Assembly: GCA_036389155.1 (NCBI GenBank)
Contig: DASVQN010000021.1
Coordinates: 44,129 to 108,128 of the forward strand
Direction of reading: 5' to 3'
DNA from: CADCVT01 sp036389155
GTDB taxonomy: Bacteria; Actinomycetota; Thermoleophilia; Solirubrobacterales; Solirubrobacteraceae
Length of the DNA: 64,000 nt
Made by a program: the position numbers and the translations under genes. Under the pieces are notes generated by a model. The model did no database searches. It had not been told where the DNA came from and saw nothing but the letters and a program-made list of their open reading frames with translations. Of this stretch, positions 1 to 9,800 are shown in pieces (position 1 is the stretch's first letter; each line of letters opens with the position of its first letter).

Positions 1-1
1 G

Positions 2-721
2 CTCGCCCGACCTGGAGGCCGCAGCAGCTCGGGCCAGAGCGCCGCCTCGCGCGGCGCGCAGACACCGGCCGAGCGGTTTCGCGCGTTCCTCGTCACGCCG
101 CGGCCCGGCGCAGTCGGTGGCGCAGCGCGTTCCTCCGGATCTCGCGGTTCGGCGCCTACCCGCGCTCGCGCGCGGCAGCGCTCAGGCGGGTCCGCAGCCT
201 CCCCAGGCCAGCAACGCGCATCCAGGACGACCTCCGTGTTCGCCTCCGCCGCTCCCGGACGGGGCACGAGCGCGGCACCTCCGGCGTCTGCTGCACGTCG
301 AGGTTCGAGCGGCGCCGAGGCTGCTGGCGGCTCCCAGCCGCGACGTGAGTCTGCGCACTCCACCACCGCGGAGGCCGCGGCGCGCGGCGCGGACGAGAAG
401 CCGAGCTCGACCCGCCGATCGAGCGGACCGACACGCGCTTCGTCGACACCAGCCGCCGCTAGCAAGCGCTCGGCGTCACCGACGAGGAGTGGCAGCACCG
501 CGAAGACTCCCGGGAACCCGCCGCCGGGAACGCCCGGGCCAGGCGCCGCCGCATCGCGCGCTGGTTCCTCGGGCGGCCGGAGCGCGGACGCTCCGCGTCC
601 TAAGCCCTCGGGGCCCGCTCCGCCCCCCAAGCCACACTCCCAGCGCGGCCCGCGGAAGTCGTCGGCGCCACGGAGCGACCCGCCGACCGACGACCGCGAG
701 CCGCCACGGCGCCCGGCATGA
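2..721 (+). CDS. C-terminal disordered tail of a probable VirB6/TrbL-like conjugation protein (partial)
   Basis: The frame is open from the window edge to a TGA that overlaps the ATG of the next gene (ATGA), so this is the 3' end of a longer gene. The visible 240 residues are almost only Ala, Pro, Ser, Gly and Arg with no hydrophobic segment or fold-like pattern, i.e. a disordered tail. In actinobacterial type IV secretion modules the gene just before PrgI-like and VirB4-like genes usually encodes the polytopic VirB6/TrbL-type channel protein, often with a long low-complexity tail. That identity is inferred from position only. A second frame is also open here (from 117) but runs into VirB4 out of register with the PrgI-like gene and is not credible as a start. 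Confidence 0.5.
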   Translation, partial: LARPGGRSSSGQSAASRGAQTPAERFRAFLVTPRPGAVGGAARSSGSRGSAPTRARARQRSGGSAASPGQQRASRTTSVFASAAPGRGTSAAPPASAARRGSSGAEAAGGSQPRRESAHSTTAEAAARGADEKPSSTRRSSGPTRASSTPAAASKRSASPTRSGSTAKTPGNPPPGTPGPGAAASRAGSSGGRSADAPRPKPSGPAPPPKPHSQRGPRKSSAPRSDPPTDDREPPRRPA

Positions 722-1122
722 GCGCCGACGCCCCGTCGCTCATACACCCGACGTACCGCTACCTCGATCGCGCGGTCCGGCTCGCCGGCCTGACGCTCGC
801 GCAGTGGAGCCAGCTCGTCGCCGCCGGCGTCGGCGCGTGGCTGCTCGCGCAGCTCCTGCCGTTCTCCAGCACGTACAACCTCTCGGTCGCCATCTCGCTC
901 GCCGGCATGCCCGTCGCCGCGTCACTCGCCGCCGGGGCCGACACCGTCCATCCACTGGCGCAGGCGCGCGCCGTCATGCGCTGGCGCCGGGTGGCTGCCG
1001 TCTATATGCCCGGCGCGGACGCGACCGTGCCGAGCGGCTACCGACTGCTGCCCGAGACGCGTCATCAGGCCACGGACGGGCACTCGACCCCGATCACCAG
1101 CATCGACGAGCTATGGGACTGA
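718..1122 (+). CDS. PrgI-like/VirB3-equivalent membrane protein of a conjugative type IV secretion system
   Basis: A 134-residue protein with a hydrophilic N-terminus, two closely spaced hydrophobic segments (about residues 28-48 and 53-72) and a basic stretch (RWRR) after them. This is the topology of PrgI/SCO6880-type proteins that sit next to VirB4 in Gram-positive conjugation clusters. The start overlaps the preceding stop by 4 bases, and its own end overlaps the VirB4 start by 10 bases, so the three genes are translationally coupled. Expected role: inner-membrane partner that recruits the VirB4 ATPase. The family call rests on size, topology and neighbours rather than a diagnostic motif. 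Confidence 0.7.
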   Translation: MSADAPSLIHPTYRYLDRAVRLAGLTLAQWSQLVAAGVGAWLLAQLLPFSSTYNLSVAISLAGMPVAASLAAGADTVHPLAQARAVMRWRRVAAVYMPGADATVPSGYRLLPETRHQATDGHSTPITSIDELWD

Positions 1123-3827
1123 CCGCGAACCAGCGCACCGCGCGGAGGCAGCATCGCCACGCGGGCGACCTGCTGCCGGTCGAGGCGCTGACGCGCGACG
1201 GTCTGCTGATCCGGTCCGACGGCGCCTTCGTCCGCTACCTCGAGGTCGCGCCGACGAACCCGCTCGTCCTCGACGCTCACGGCTGCGCGCGGATGACGCG
1301 CGGCTTCACCGAGCTCCTCACGCGGGTCCCGCCCGGCCTGAGCGTCCAGTGCTACGCGCAGGCCACGCCCGTCAGCCTCGAAGATCTGATCGCCCGCAGC
1401 CGGACCGAGACCGATGCGGCCACCGATCAACTGCTCGCGTCGCCCGACGGGCTCACCCGCGCGCAAGGGCATGCACTGCGCCGGCTCGCGGCGTGCACCG
1501 AGGACTCGCTCCGCGTCCACGCCGAGGACCAGGCGGCTGTCGACGTGCGGTACGTGCTCGTCGTGCCGTGGCACCCGGACGTCGTCGCGCACGGCCCGCG
1601 CCGGCTAGGCGGGCGCCGCCGGAAGACGGACCCGCTTGAGCGACCGCTCGCCGAGCATGCCCGCTTCGCGCGCGAGGCGCAGCAGCATGCAGAGCGCCTA
1701 CGGTCGGCGCTCGCCGGCCTCGACATGAAGGCGTCGCTCATGAGCGGCCCGGACGTCGCCGACCTGCTGTGGTCGCGGTTCAGCCCAGCGGCCGCGGCCG
1801 CGCGCGCGCGCCGACCGTCCGCGCAGGAGCCGCCGGTCCTCGCGAGCCTCGACCACGACACCGACCGCGAGAAGGCCGGCGTCGCCGCCGCGCGCCTGCG
1901 CGACGCGATCTGCCGCGGCGAGCTCGACCTGCTCGACCGCCACCGCCTCGGGGTCGACGGCGGGCTCGAGCACACCGTCTATGTCAGCCGCCGGCCGGAG
2001 CGCACCTTCTACGGCTGGCTGCTGCACGCCATGCAGGGCGGGCTCCCGTGGACGCTCTCGGTTCACGTGCACGTACGCGACCGCGCGGAGGAGCGCGACC
2101 GGCACAACCGCCGGGCGCGCCGCCTGTGGGGCGTCAACGAAGGCGCCGCGGACCGCCGGGCGCGACCCGACCGCCAGCAGCACGATCAGCAGGCCGAGCT
2201 CGAGGAGCTCGTCGACGAGCTGTCGACCGGCGCGGAGACGCTGTGCGACGTCTCGATCTACCAGACGCTCCGCGCCCCGGGTCCGGGCGCCGACGGCGAC
2301 GCACTGCGCGACGCGGTGCGCGCGGCGACGCGGGATCTCGGCGGCATCGTCGACGCGCAGGTCTCGGTCGGCGAAGCGCTGCAGCCCGACCTGTGGACGT
2401 CGAGCCTTCCGCTGGGGCTGGATGCCGCGTGGCGGACGATGCCGATGATCACGCGCAACGCGGCCGACTCGGTGCCGTTCGTCTCGACGTCGTGCGGGTC
2501 GCCGGAAGGGATCCCGTTCGCCTTCGCGAACCCGGGCCGCACGATCGAGCGGCTGCACCCGTTCGACCGGCTGCACGACAACGGCACCACGCTGCTGTTC
2601 GCGAAGTCGGGCGGCGGCAAGACGATGACGACGATCTCGCTCGCCGCGGCGGCGCTGCCGCGCGGCTGCCAGGTCAACGTGATCGACCGCTCCGCCGGCC
2701 ACTGGTCGTTCCTGTGCACGCTCATCCCGGGCGCTGCGCACATGGAGCTGGGGGAGGATCGCGGCCCGACCATCAACGCGTGGGACGTCGACGACGTCGC
2801 GAACGTGCCGCGATCGAAGATCGCGTTCCTCGTCCGCCTGCACGCTCTGCTCATCGGCGACCACGACGCGGGCGAGGACGCCTACGGGCTCGGGCCGCTC
2901 GAGCGCAACCTCCTCGCGCTCGCCATCCGCACGACGTACGCGCGCGCGGCCACCGGCGAGGCGCCCGCGTCCGAGTCGCTCCTGCGCCAGAACCTCGAGG
3001 ACCTCGCGAGCCTCGAGGAGGGGCCGGAGACGGCCGCGGTCTACCGCAACCTCGCGCAGCGCCTCGGCGAGTTCTGCGGCGACGGCACCTACGCGTACCT
3101 CTTCGACCGTCCGACCACGGTCGGCGCGGAGGACGCGCCGCTCGTCGTCTTCAACACACGGGCGGTGCCGGACGACGTCGCCGCGCCTGTCATCTTCGCG
3201 GTCCTCGAGTTCGTCTCGCGCCGCGTCGAGCGCCGCTACGCGAGCCACCTGCGTCGCCGCGCAGAGGGACGCGGCGCCGCCGGCCCGCTCGACGGGACCT
3301 CGGCGGTCGTCGTCGAGGAGATCTGGAAGCTCGTCGGCCGCCGCGCGACGGGCGCCTGGCTGGTGGAGCTCGCCAAGCGCGCCCGCCACATCGGCCTGTG
3401 GCTCATCGCCATTACCCAGCAGCGCTCCGACCTCGCCAGCCGCGAGGGCCGCGCGCTGCTCGACAACTCCACGATCCAGCTCTTCTTGCGCAACGGTCCG
3501 GACGACGTCGCGCACGTCGCCGAGGCCCTTCACCTATCGGTCGAAGAGGTCTCGCAGATCACGCACCTCGTTACCGAGAAGCACTCGCTCGCCGAGGCGT
3601 ACCTCGTCAACGGGGAGCGGGGGAGGGGTGGCGTCACGATCCGCCTTGGAAGCCACGCCTATTGGCTCGCAACGTCTGACCCCGTCGTCGATGTGCCGTG
3701 GCGGGAACTCGCGCTCGAGCACGCCGGCTATTCGGACGCGGACGGGGACGTGGAGCGGTCCGACGCGGCCTTTCACGCGCTCGACCTGCTCGCAGACCCC
3801 GACTGGCAGGCGGAGCAGAGCGCGTAG
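1113..3827 (+). CDS. virB4: VirB4-like conjugative transfer ATPase
   Basis: A 904-residue ATPase that would energise a type IV secretion channel at the cytoplasmic face of the membrane. The C-terminal half carries a Walker A (AKSGGGKT, near residue 500), a Walker B with double acidic end (VVVEEIW, near 730-735) and the family signature region around AITQQRSDL and LLDNSTIQLFLRN. The N-terminal half has the VirB4 beginning (GLLIRSDGAFVRYLEV). I chose ATG 1113 rather than far-upstream starts because it overlaps the end of the PrgI-like gene and because the conserved N-terminus begins there; upstream in-frame sequence is low-complexity Arg/Pro. Length fits the family. It appears intact. Downstream genes are small, so this looks like the end of the transfer operon visible here. 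Confidence 0.93.
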   Translation: MGLTANQRTARRQHRHAGDLLPVEALTRDGLLIRSDGAFVRYLEVAPTNPLVLDAHGCARMTRGFTELLTRVPPGLSVQCYAQATPVSLEDLIARSRTETDAATDQLLASPDGLTRAQGHALRRLAACTEDSLRVHAEDQAAVDVRYVLVVPWHPDVVAHGPRRLGGRRRKTDPLERPLAEHARFAREAQQHAERLRSALAGLDMKASLMSGPDVADLLWSRFSPAAAAARARRPSAQEPPVLASLDHDTDREKAGVAAARLRDAICRGELDLLDRHRLGVDGGLEHTVYVSRRPERTFYGWLLHAMQGGLPWTLSVHVHVRDRAEERDRHNRRARRLWGVNEGAADRRARPDRQQHDQQAELEELVDELSTGAETLCDVSIYQTLRAPGPGADGDALRDAVRAATRDLGGIVDAQVSVGEALQPDLWTSSLPLGLDAAWRTMPMITRNAADSVPFVSTSCGSPEGIPFAFANPGRTIERLHPFDRLHDNGTTLLFAKSGGGKTMTTISLAAAALPRGCQVNVIDRSAGHWSFLCTLIPGAAHMELGEDRGPTINAWDVDDVANVPRSKIAFLVRLHALLIGDHDAGEDAYGLGPLERNLLALAIRTTYARAATGEAPASESLLRQNLEDLASLEEGPETAAVYRNLAQRLGEFCGDGTYAYLFDRPTTVGAEDAPLVVFNTRAVPDDVAAPVIFAVLEFVSRRVERRYASHLRRRAEGRGAAGPLDGTSAVVVEEIWKLVGRRATGAWLVELAKRARHIGLWLIAITQQRSDLASREGRALLDNSTIQLFLRNGPDDVAHVAEALHLSVEEVSQITHLVTEKHSLAEAYLVNGERGRGGVTIRLGSHAYWLATSDPVVDVPWRELALEHAGYSDADGDVERSDAAFHALDLLADPDWQAEQSA

Positions 3828-3898
3828 CCACCGCGCGCCTGCCGGATGGCCGCCGTGCTCGCGCCGCATGAGAGACAGCCCCCGACAAGGAGTCTCGC

Positions 3899-4060
3899 GT
3901 GCCCGTCTTCCTCGTCTTCCCGCCGCTCCCGATCCTCGTCATCCTCGACCATGTCCGGGTCATCGCGATCGACGCTAGGCAGCTGCTGCTGGTGGAAGTC
4001 GTCGCGAGCATTGCGGCCGCCGGCATCCTGCTCTTCGCATCGCGACGCCGCCGCGCGTAA
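3899..4060 (+). CDS. Small membrane protein, 53 residues
   Basis: A GTG start preceded at good distance by an AAGGAG ribosome binding site (3887-3892). The product is a hydrophobic N-terminal segment rich in Val, Ile, Leu, a short polar middle, a second hydrophobic segment and a C-terminal RRRR cluster, i.e. a one- or two-pass membrane peptide with a cytoplasmic basic end. It lies 71 bases after VirB4 in the same direction and could be transcribed with it. No family recognised. Confidence 0.5.
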   Translation: MPVFLVFPPLPILVILDHVRVIAIDARQLLLVEVVASIAAAGILLFASRRRRA

Positions 4061-4197
4061 GCGCCGCGACATCGGCCGGACCCTGCATTTAGCGAATGCC
4101 CGCGCTCAGATTCTTGGCGCGTTGCCGCTCACACCATGCTGCCGGAGCGCGGCCGGGCCGCGCCTAGAGAGGTGCACCCTCAATTTCAGGAGTTCCA

Positions 4198-4383
4198 ATG
4201 ATCAAGCTCTCGCTCATGTCGTCCGGCCTCATCCTTGCCGTCTTCGCGGCCCTTGACGTCGCGGGCGTCGGCGTGCCGGACCTCGACGAGATGAGCCTCG
4301 CCGCGCGCATGGCCATCGTCGCCGGGGCCTTCGGCCTCGGCCTGCTGACGTCGGAGCTGCATCACCGCTGGGGCCGCCGCTGA
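4198..4383 (+). CDS. Small membrane protein, 61 residues
   Basis: ATG start with a strong AGGAG site (4187-4191). Two hydrophobic stretches (about residues 5-24 and 37-53) flank an acidic loop, and the protein ends in HHRWGRR. It follows the 53-residue membrane gene in the same orientation. The clear ribosome binding site and the hydrophobic pattern make it likely to be real. Function unknown; a holin-like or conjugation accessory role is only a guess from size and position. Confidence 0.6.
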   Translation: MIKLSLMSSGLILAVFAALDVAGVGVPDLDEMSLAARMAIVAGAFGLGLLTSELHHRWGRR

Positions 4384-4511
4384 ACGTGTGCGGCGACTCG
4401 GAGGAGCGCCGTCGGGTTGGTGCCAGCGGCTCCTGCCCCCGGGCGAGGCCTTCCCGCCGCGGGCCGAGCAACTCGTCTGCCGGACTCGCCGGGAGTCGCG
4501 CCCAGGAGAGC

Positions 4512-4757
4512 GTGACCGGAGACATTCCCGCACCCGCCCTGCCGATCTCGCTAACGCTGCGCGCCGTGCTGCAGCCGGATGACGACGGCTGGATCCACGC
4601 CTACCTGCCGGCTCTGCCCGGCGTGATGACGTCGCACCGCTCGCCCGAGGAGGCGCGCGCGATGCTCGCGGACGCGTTCCGCGAGTACCTGCTGGCACTC
4701 GACGAGGGTGAGGTCGACGACGCGTCCGGCGCGACGCTCGCGCTGACGATCTCGTGA
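4512..4757 (+). CDS. HicB-like antitoxin-type protein (solo)
   Basis: From a GTG at 4512 the product is 81 residues with the HicB N-terminal pattern: a beta strand (LTLRAVLQPDDDGWIHAYLP), the short turn ALPGVMT, then S-x-EEA in a helix of the form EEARAMLADAFREYLLAL. HicB proteins are RNase-H-fold antitoxins of HicA mRNA interferases. No HicA-like gene (small, with GSHH-type motif) is seen on either side, so this may be a solitary copy or a DUF1902-type relative. A longer in-frame start at 4386 adds only Arg/Ser-rich sequence. An AGGAG sits very close (3 bases) before the GTG, which weakens the start choice. Confidence 0.6.
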   Translation: MTGDIPAPALPISLTLRAVLQPDDDGWIHAYLPALPGVMTSHRSPEEARAMLADAFREYLLALDEGEVDDASGATLALTIS

Positions 4758-4903
4758 CGCAGCGCGCCGGGTTCACCTTTCGTCGGTCGCGTAAGGCGTT
4801 CGGGCACAGCCGCGCGCGGCGCCATTCGGCGTCGGCGACGTGGACGAGTCTCCGGGCCCGCGCGCCCGCTCGTCCGAATGGAATGTCGACTGTCGCCACG
4901 TAG

Positions 4904-4956
4904 GACATCTGGAAGCTCGTGGAGCTCCGCCGCGACGGGGCGCCTGGCTCGTCGAG
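4904..4956 (+). pseudogene. Short VirB4 remnant (Walker B region)
   Basis: About 50 bases closely resemble the Walker B segment of the virB4 gene at 3315-3370: GACATCTGGAAGCTCGT here against GAGATCTGGAAGCTCGT there, followed by matching GCGCCTGGCT and GTCGAG blocks. The reading frame breaks after about 12 codons. This is best explained as a leftover of a second VirB4 gene or of a local duplication. Confidence 0.45.
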
Positions 4957-5212
4957 CCAGGTCGACGGCCATGAGCTGCGCTAGCTGCTAGGCCTCGTTG
5001 TCACGGCCGCCCGGGCAGCGGGCCAGTCGTCGCGACCCCTTCGCACGGCGGAGCCGCGCCATCGTCGGGGAAGCGAGGGCTCGCGCGCCGACCCGCCGTA
5101 GAAATCACCGACGCGCTCGGGATAGGCTGTTCAATGCATCAGCGACGAGGAAGGTCTCGATGAGCGTGGAGCCTGAGGGCGAGTGTCCGCACTCGTGCGC
5201 AGGAGGAACGGC

Positions 5213-5600
5213 ATGGCCAGCAGCACCCGCAGGGCCTGGAACACCGGCATCGAGGTTCGTCACAGCCGCAGGTGCGGCAGCGCGCGCGCCGCGAAGTGCT
5301 CGTGCTCGCCGACGTATCGCGCGCAGGCTTCAACCGGCGCGAGAACCGCGCTCCGCAAGACGTTCAAGTCGACGCGGCGGCGAAGGCGTCGCGGAGCGAC
5401 GCGCAGGTTGCGCTGCGCCGCGGCACGCTCACTGGCGCGAAGTCGGCGACGCTGCACGACGCCGCGGCGGCGTGGCTTGGCGGCGGCGAGCGGCGCCGAG
5501 AGGAACCGCTCGGGCGACGTCTACAAGCCGAGTACGATCCGCGGGTACGCGCAGACGCGTCGTTGCGTCGTCCGCTGGAGGCGCGCGAAGTCGAGCTCAA
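5213..5600 (+). pseudogene. Degraded tyrosine integrase (N-terminal part)
   Basis: An ATG at 5213 has a near-ideal AGGAGG site 6 bases upstream. The first frame reads like the N-terminal arm of actinobacterial phage-type integrases (RRAWNTGIEVRHSRRCGS, then a CSCSPTYRAQ block and RKTFKS). The homology then jumps to another frame (SDAQVALRRGTLTGAKSATL, then HDAAAAWL) and back again (GAERNRSGDVYKPSTIRGYA). The two frame switches lie near 5365 and 5480, and the similarity stops near 5560, before any catalytic Arg, His or Tyr. An inactivated, truncated integrase. Confidence 0.65.
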
Positions 5601-5698
5601 AGAACGCTGGGCCCGTGCAGCAGCACGTCCCCGGCGGCGCGGCCGTGGGTGTCGTTGCAAAACTCGAGCCCGACGACGTCGACGTGCGTTAGGGCCAC
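5597..5698 (-). pseudogene. GGDEF-domain fragment
   Basis: On the minus strand a short open stretch reads VALTHVDVVGLEFCNDTHGR followed by AAGDVLL. This matches the N-terminal signature of diguanylate cyclase GGDEF domains (D-x-D-x-(F/L)-K-x-x-N-D-x-x-G-H-x-x-G-D) with two substitutions. No GGDEF active-site loop follows, so it is only a remnant. Confidence 0.4.
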
Positions 5699-5837
5699 GC
5701 GGGCGCGGCCGAATGTCCCGAGAACCATCCCCAGCTCCGCCGGGGATGCACGACGCATGTTTGACGGCCGGGGGGTCGTGGTGGATGCGGGCGGCACCCG
5801 GGCGCGGGGGACCCGTGGCGCGAGTAATCTTGCCGCC

Positions 5838-6803
5838 GTGCGTCGCGATCAGGGGTCCCTCATTGCGTTGGCGGTTTCGGTGGTCCTGCTTACGGGGTTC
5901 GTGTCCACCTCCGTCGGGATCGGTCACGGACCGCAGCCGAACGACTTGCCGGTCGTGATCGTCCCCGGCGCCGATCGGGACCTCTACGCTGCGTTCGTCG
6001 AGCGGGGCTTCTCGCCGACGGTCGCGGATGACCGCCGCGAAGGCCGCGAGGAGGTGCTGGCAGGCAACGCCTACGCCGTCGTCGAGCCTGGCGAACCTCT
6101 CGTCGTCGCTTCGGCGGCGAGCTTCACCGCCGCGGATCTGCTGACGGCCACGTTCAGCCCAGGGCGGCAGGTCGACGACGTGCGGCCGCTCGATCCGGAC
6201 GACCCGCGCGGCACCTCGATCAACGTCACGCTGCTGCCACTCATCGCGTGGCCGGTGGTTGCCGCTTTGCTGTCGCACGCGCTTGCGTCACGGTTCAGCG
6301 AGCGAGGCCGCCTGGCGATTCTCGCGCTGTCCGGCCTGGGCGGCGCGGTCGCCGTCATGGTCGTGGTGCGCGGAGTTATCGGCGCCATGCCGGGAAGCCT
6401 CCTCGCCCTCAGCGGGGTTGCCGCACTGGGCGTGATCGCCATCGCGACGGTGACAGCGGGACTCGTGCGGTGGCTCGGTTGGGCCGGCGCGGGCGTGAGC
6501 GTCCTCGTCTTCCTCGTCGTCGGGCACGCCGCGTCGGGCGCCGCGAGCGCGCCGGAGCTTCTGCCCGATCCTTGGAGCTGGTTCGGCCAGCTCCTGCCGC
6601 CGGGCGCCATGGCGACAGGCCTCCGCAACGTCGCGTACTTCGACGCAGCGGAGGCCTCGCGATGGCTCGTCGTGTTGCTCGTGTGGGCCGCCGCCGGCGT
6701 GGCTTCACTTGCGTCTCCTCTGACGCCACGGCGTCGACGGCCCCCTCTCGAGAGTCCCCTACGTCCCCTCGCTGATGAGGACGGTGAGGGGATTGCCCGC
6801 TGA
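5838..6803 (+). CDS. Multi-pass membrane protein, ABC-2 permease/YhgE-Pip-like
   Basis: From GTG 5838 the product has 321 residues. It has an N-terminal membrane segment (about residues 8-26), an extracellular domain of about 110 residues, then five to six hydrophobic helices and a basic tail. One membrane segment, a soluble domain, then a C-terminal helix bundle is the plan of DUF3533/YhgE and ABC-2 type permeases. A GxxPxxL-type loop (PDPWSWFGQLLPPGAMA) also fits that group. Upstream in-frame sequence is Arg/Ser-rich and overlaps the integrase remnant, so the earlier start is rejected. Its 3' end overlaps that of the convergent secreted protease by 45 bases. No partner ATPase gene is adjacent. 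Confidence 0.6.
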   Translation: MRRDQGSLIALAVSVVLLTGFVSTSVGIGHGPQPNDLPVVIVPGADRDLYAAFVERGFSPTVADDRREGREEVLAGNAYAVVEPGEPLVVASAASFTAADLLTATFSPGRQVDDVRPLDPDDPRGTSINVTLLPLIAWPVVAALLSHALASRFSERGRLAILALSGLGGAVAVMVVVRGVIGAMPGSLLALSGVAALGVIAIATVTAGLVRWLGWAGAGVSVLVFLVVGHAASGAASAPELLPDPWSWFGQLLPPGAMATGLRNVAYFDAAEASRWLVVLLVWAAAGVASLASPLTPRRRRPPLESPLRPLADEDGEGIAR

Positions 6804-9800
6804 GTTGAGGTGCTTGAACGCCCTGGTGAGGGGGGTCGCCGCGATCCCGCGGTAGTCGGCCTCTCCGTCGCACGGCGGCGGGTCATTGAGAATGTCGCCG
6901 GCTACGAGGCCGGTTCTGGCTCCGAGGATCCCGCTTGCGTACACCTCGCCGCGCTCACCCGTGGGCAACCACGTCGGGGCGCCGCTGTCGCCCTCGAGCG
7001 CAGCACACTTGTGGTCGACGGACACCTCGACCTGGTCGGTGATCGTCCGGTCGCCCTCCGCGGGGCGCTCGTACTCCGTGCCCGTCACCTCTCCGCAGGT
7101 CGTGAGGTTGGTGTGCGCGCCGTGCCAGCAATACGTGTCGCCCCTCCGTGCGTTCTTCTGCCCGGCGACCTTGGCGTATCGCCGCCTCTCGCCTTTCCGG
7201 TCGAGCACGATCAGGCTCGTCGCGAAGCCGTTGCGCAGGGTGATGTATCCGGCGTCCGCGTCCAGCTTGTCACCGTCGTCGGGGTAAGCCGTCATGCCCC
7301 AGTGACCCATCATCGGCCCTCTGGGCGACAGCCATCGGGTTCCGTATGCGTAGTCCGCGTCGCCGTCCGGATCCACTCCCGCGCAGTGTCCCGCGGTTAG
7401 CTTGAAATGCTGGCGTTTGCGTTTGTTGTTCTGGATGGCGGTTCCGGTGACGGTGAAGCCCGCCGTGCACCGCGTGCCGTCATTCCGCGATATTTGCTCG
7501 CCACCGCGCACGGGCTTGCGCCGCTTGACCTCTTCGGTGTGATCGCGCTCGACGGCCACGCGGCCCCCGTAGCGACTGATGAGCGCGCTCCTGTGCGCCT
7601 CGGTCAAGGGGTTGATGCCGATGACGACTCGATTGCGCTTTTCGTCGATCCCGAGTGAGGCGATGGCGTAAGCGTCGAGCTCGCCGGCGCGCCAGTCGTC
7701 GGAGACCTCGTTCCGCAGGGTCGCCAGCTCGGCGCGCGTGTACGCCATGGACTCGACGACCAGCCGGTCGGGATACGGGAAGATGTCGTCAAGCGCGTTG
7801 AGATGTGTCGCGACGGCGCCCGTGAAGCCGACATGCAGCTTTCCGTCGCTCTGGCTGAGGTAGCTGCCGGAGTATGTCGCCTGATTCCCCGTGTACGCGT
7901 CGATCTCGTCCCTGGCGAAGGTGACGTCCGCTCGCCTCGTGAGCTCGAGGTTCTCGGCATCCGTCATGGGTGCGCTCCACGAGTCGATCGTCGCGTCGCG
8001 GGTCGGATCGGCCAGAAGCGTCTGCACGTACGCCGCGCTCGCGGGGAACCCGAACTGACGGCGAACCCCCATCGCGCGATCGAGCCTCTCGGCTGGGGTG
8101 ACCGTCCTCGCCGGTGCCTCACCCTCGGTACCGCCCGTGTCCGGCGGAAGCTGATCCGAGGACTCGTACGACACGAACGCCGGGCGGCTGAGCGCGAAGA
8201 AGTCCTCGGCCACCTCGCTCGACTCCAGCCGGCGTGGCGCGTAGGTGTAATAGATGGTGCCGACGACCACCTCGTCGACCACGTCGACGGAACGCACCGG
8301 CAACTTCGTCGCGACATCGACGTACAGCCGGGTGATGAGGTCCACGTCCTGATCGTCGACCGTCGCCGGCTCGACCTCCTCGTACAACTCGTACGTCGAA
8401 CCGTGGGCCGGGGGCGGCACCTGCCAGGGCTCGACCACGTCGAGGAGCTGCCCGCTGCCGTCCGGATCGCCGTTGTCGCCGCGACTGGCCTCGAGGAGGT
8501 CGGATTCGCCAAGGAGCCGCTCGTCGCCCGCTGATGTTCCGGTCGTCGTCACGTAGGTGTCGGCGGCGCTCGGATCGCTGTCGGCGCGGATGGTCCTGAT
8601 GCGCCGCTGCAGGCAGCCGGCCGCGTCCGGGTTGCAGGTCACCGGGCTCAGCGTCGCGCGATGGTCCAAGCGCTGCACACGCGCGCGCGGCGCGGCCGTT
8701 TGCACCCACTCCTCGCCGAGCGACTCGCCGCCATCGGCGGGCTTCGCCGTCCATGCCTCGGCCTGATAGACGTCGCCGCGCCGGTCGACGGTGACCGGCC
8801 AGGTCGTCGGCTCCGATGCGTTGTCCAGCTGGTCGACGGCGGTGACCTCGATGGTGTACTCGCCGTCGGGCAGGCTGTCGGTGTTCAGCGTGTAGGTCCT
8901 AGGCTTCGGGCAGCTCTCAGCAGCGCAGCTCTGTGGGCTCGGATCGGGGCTGTCGAGAGCCACCGTCCCGTTGGGGCGCTTGACCTTGACGTTGATCGCC
9001 TTCGTTCCCGAGCGGCGGTTCGTGGTGTAGAGGTTGCCGCCATCGGTTGCGGAGAGCTGCACCGTGTAGGTGGCGTCGTAGAGCCCCTCGCGCCGGTGGT
9101 CGTCGGTGCGGTTGCGGCTGTCCCAGAGCGAGCCGGTCGGTGTGGCGAGGACGGGGCCGCTCCGATCGATCTTCAGACGGAACGTCGATGCGGCGCTGTT
9201 GCGCTGCGCGGAGTCGAACGCCTTGACCGACAGGTCGGCATAGCCCTCGATCAGCTCATCGGTGGTGTAGTCGAAGAACTGCTGGTCGGGGTTGTCGCAG
9301 ATCGAGGCGATGGTCCCGAGGCAGTTGTTGGTCTTCGTGTCGTTGAAGTTGCCCGAGGGCCTCGGCTTGGTGAGGGTCATCCCCAGGACGCCGGTCCCGA
9401 TGTCGACGGCATCGACCGTGACGCGCCGCGACTGCGACTTGACCCAGCCGGTGGGCAGCGCGGGCGTGTGCGCGACGTTGGTGATCTGCGGCGGCAGCGA
9501 GTCCTTGATGAAGCTCCAGGTGGTCTGAGAGACCGGGTTCCCGGCGAAGTCGAACGCCTTGAAGGTGATCGTGTACTTGCCGTCCAGGTAGGTGGGGTCG
9601 TTGTTCGGGAACGTGTAGTCGAGGTACATCGGGCAGCTGTCCGTGCTCCGCGCGCCGGACGGCTGCGCCGGGTCGACCGGGCAGTCGGCGGCCTGATCCT
9701 TCGATCCGACGAGGACCCCGGGCAGAGCTTCGCTGCCGTAGGCGAGGTAGGCCTCCATCCGTCGCACCCCGGACCGGCGGTTCGGGTTGGGGCCGGCCGG

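Noticed and set aside
117..1112. In-frame N-terminal extension of VirB4 to 1236 residues
   Set aside because: The extra 332 residues are Arg/Pro/Ala-rich and overlap both the disordered-tail gene and the PrgI-like gene; the conserved VirB4 start is at 1113.
1698..3533. 611-residue minus-strand open frame opposite VirB4
   Set aside because: A shadow frame typical of GC-rich coding DNA; its Arg/Ala/Val/Asp composition shows no motif and the opposite strand is clearly VirB4.
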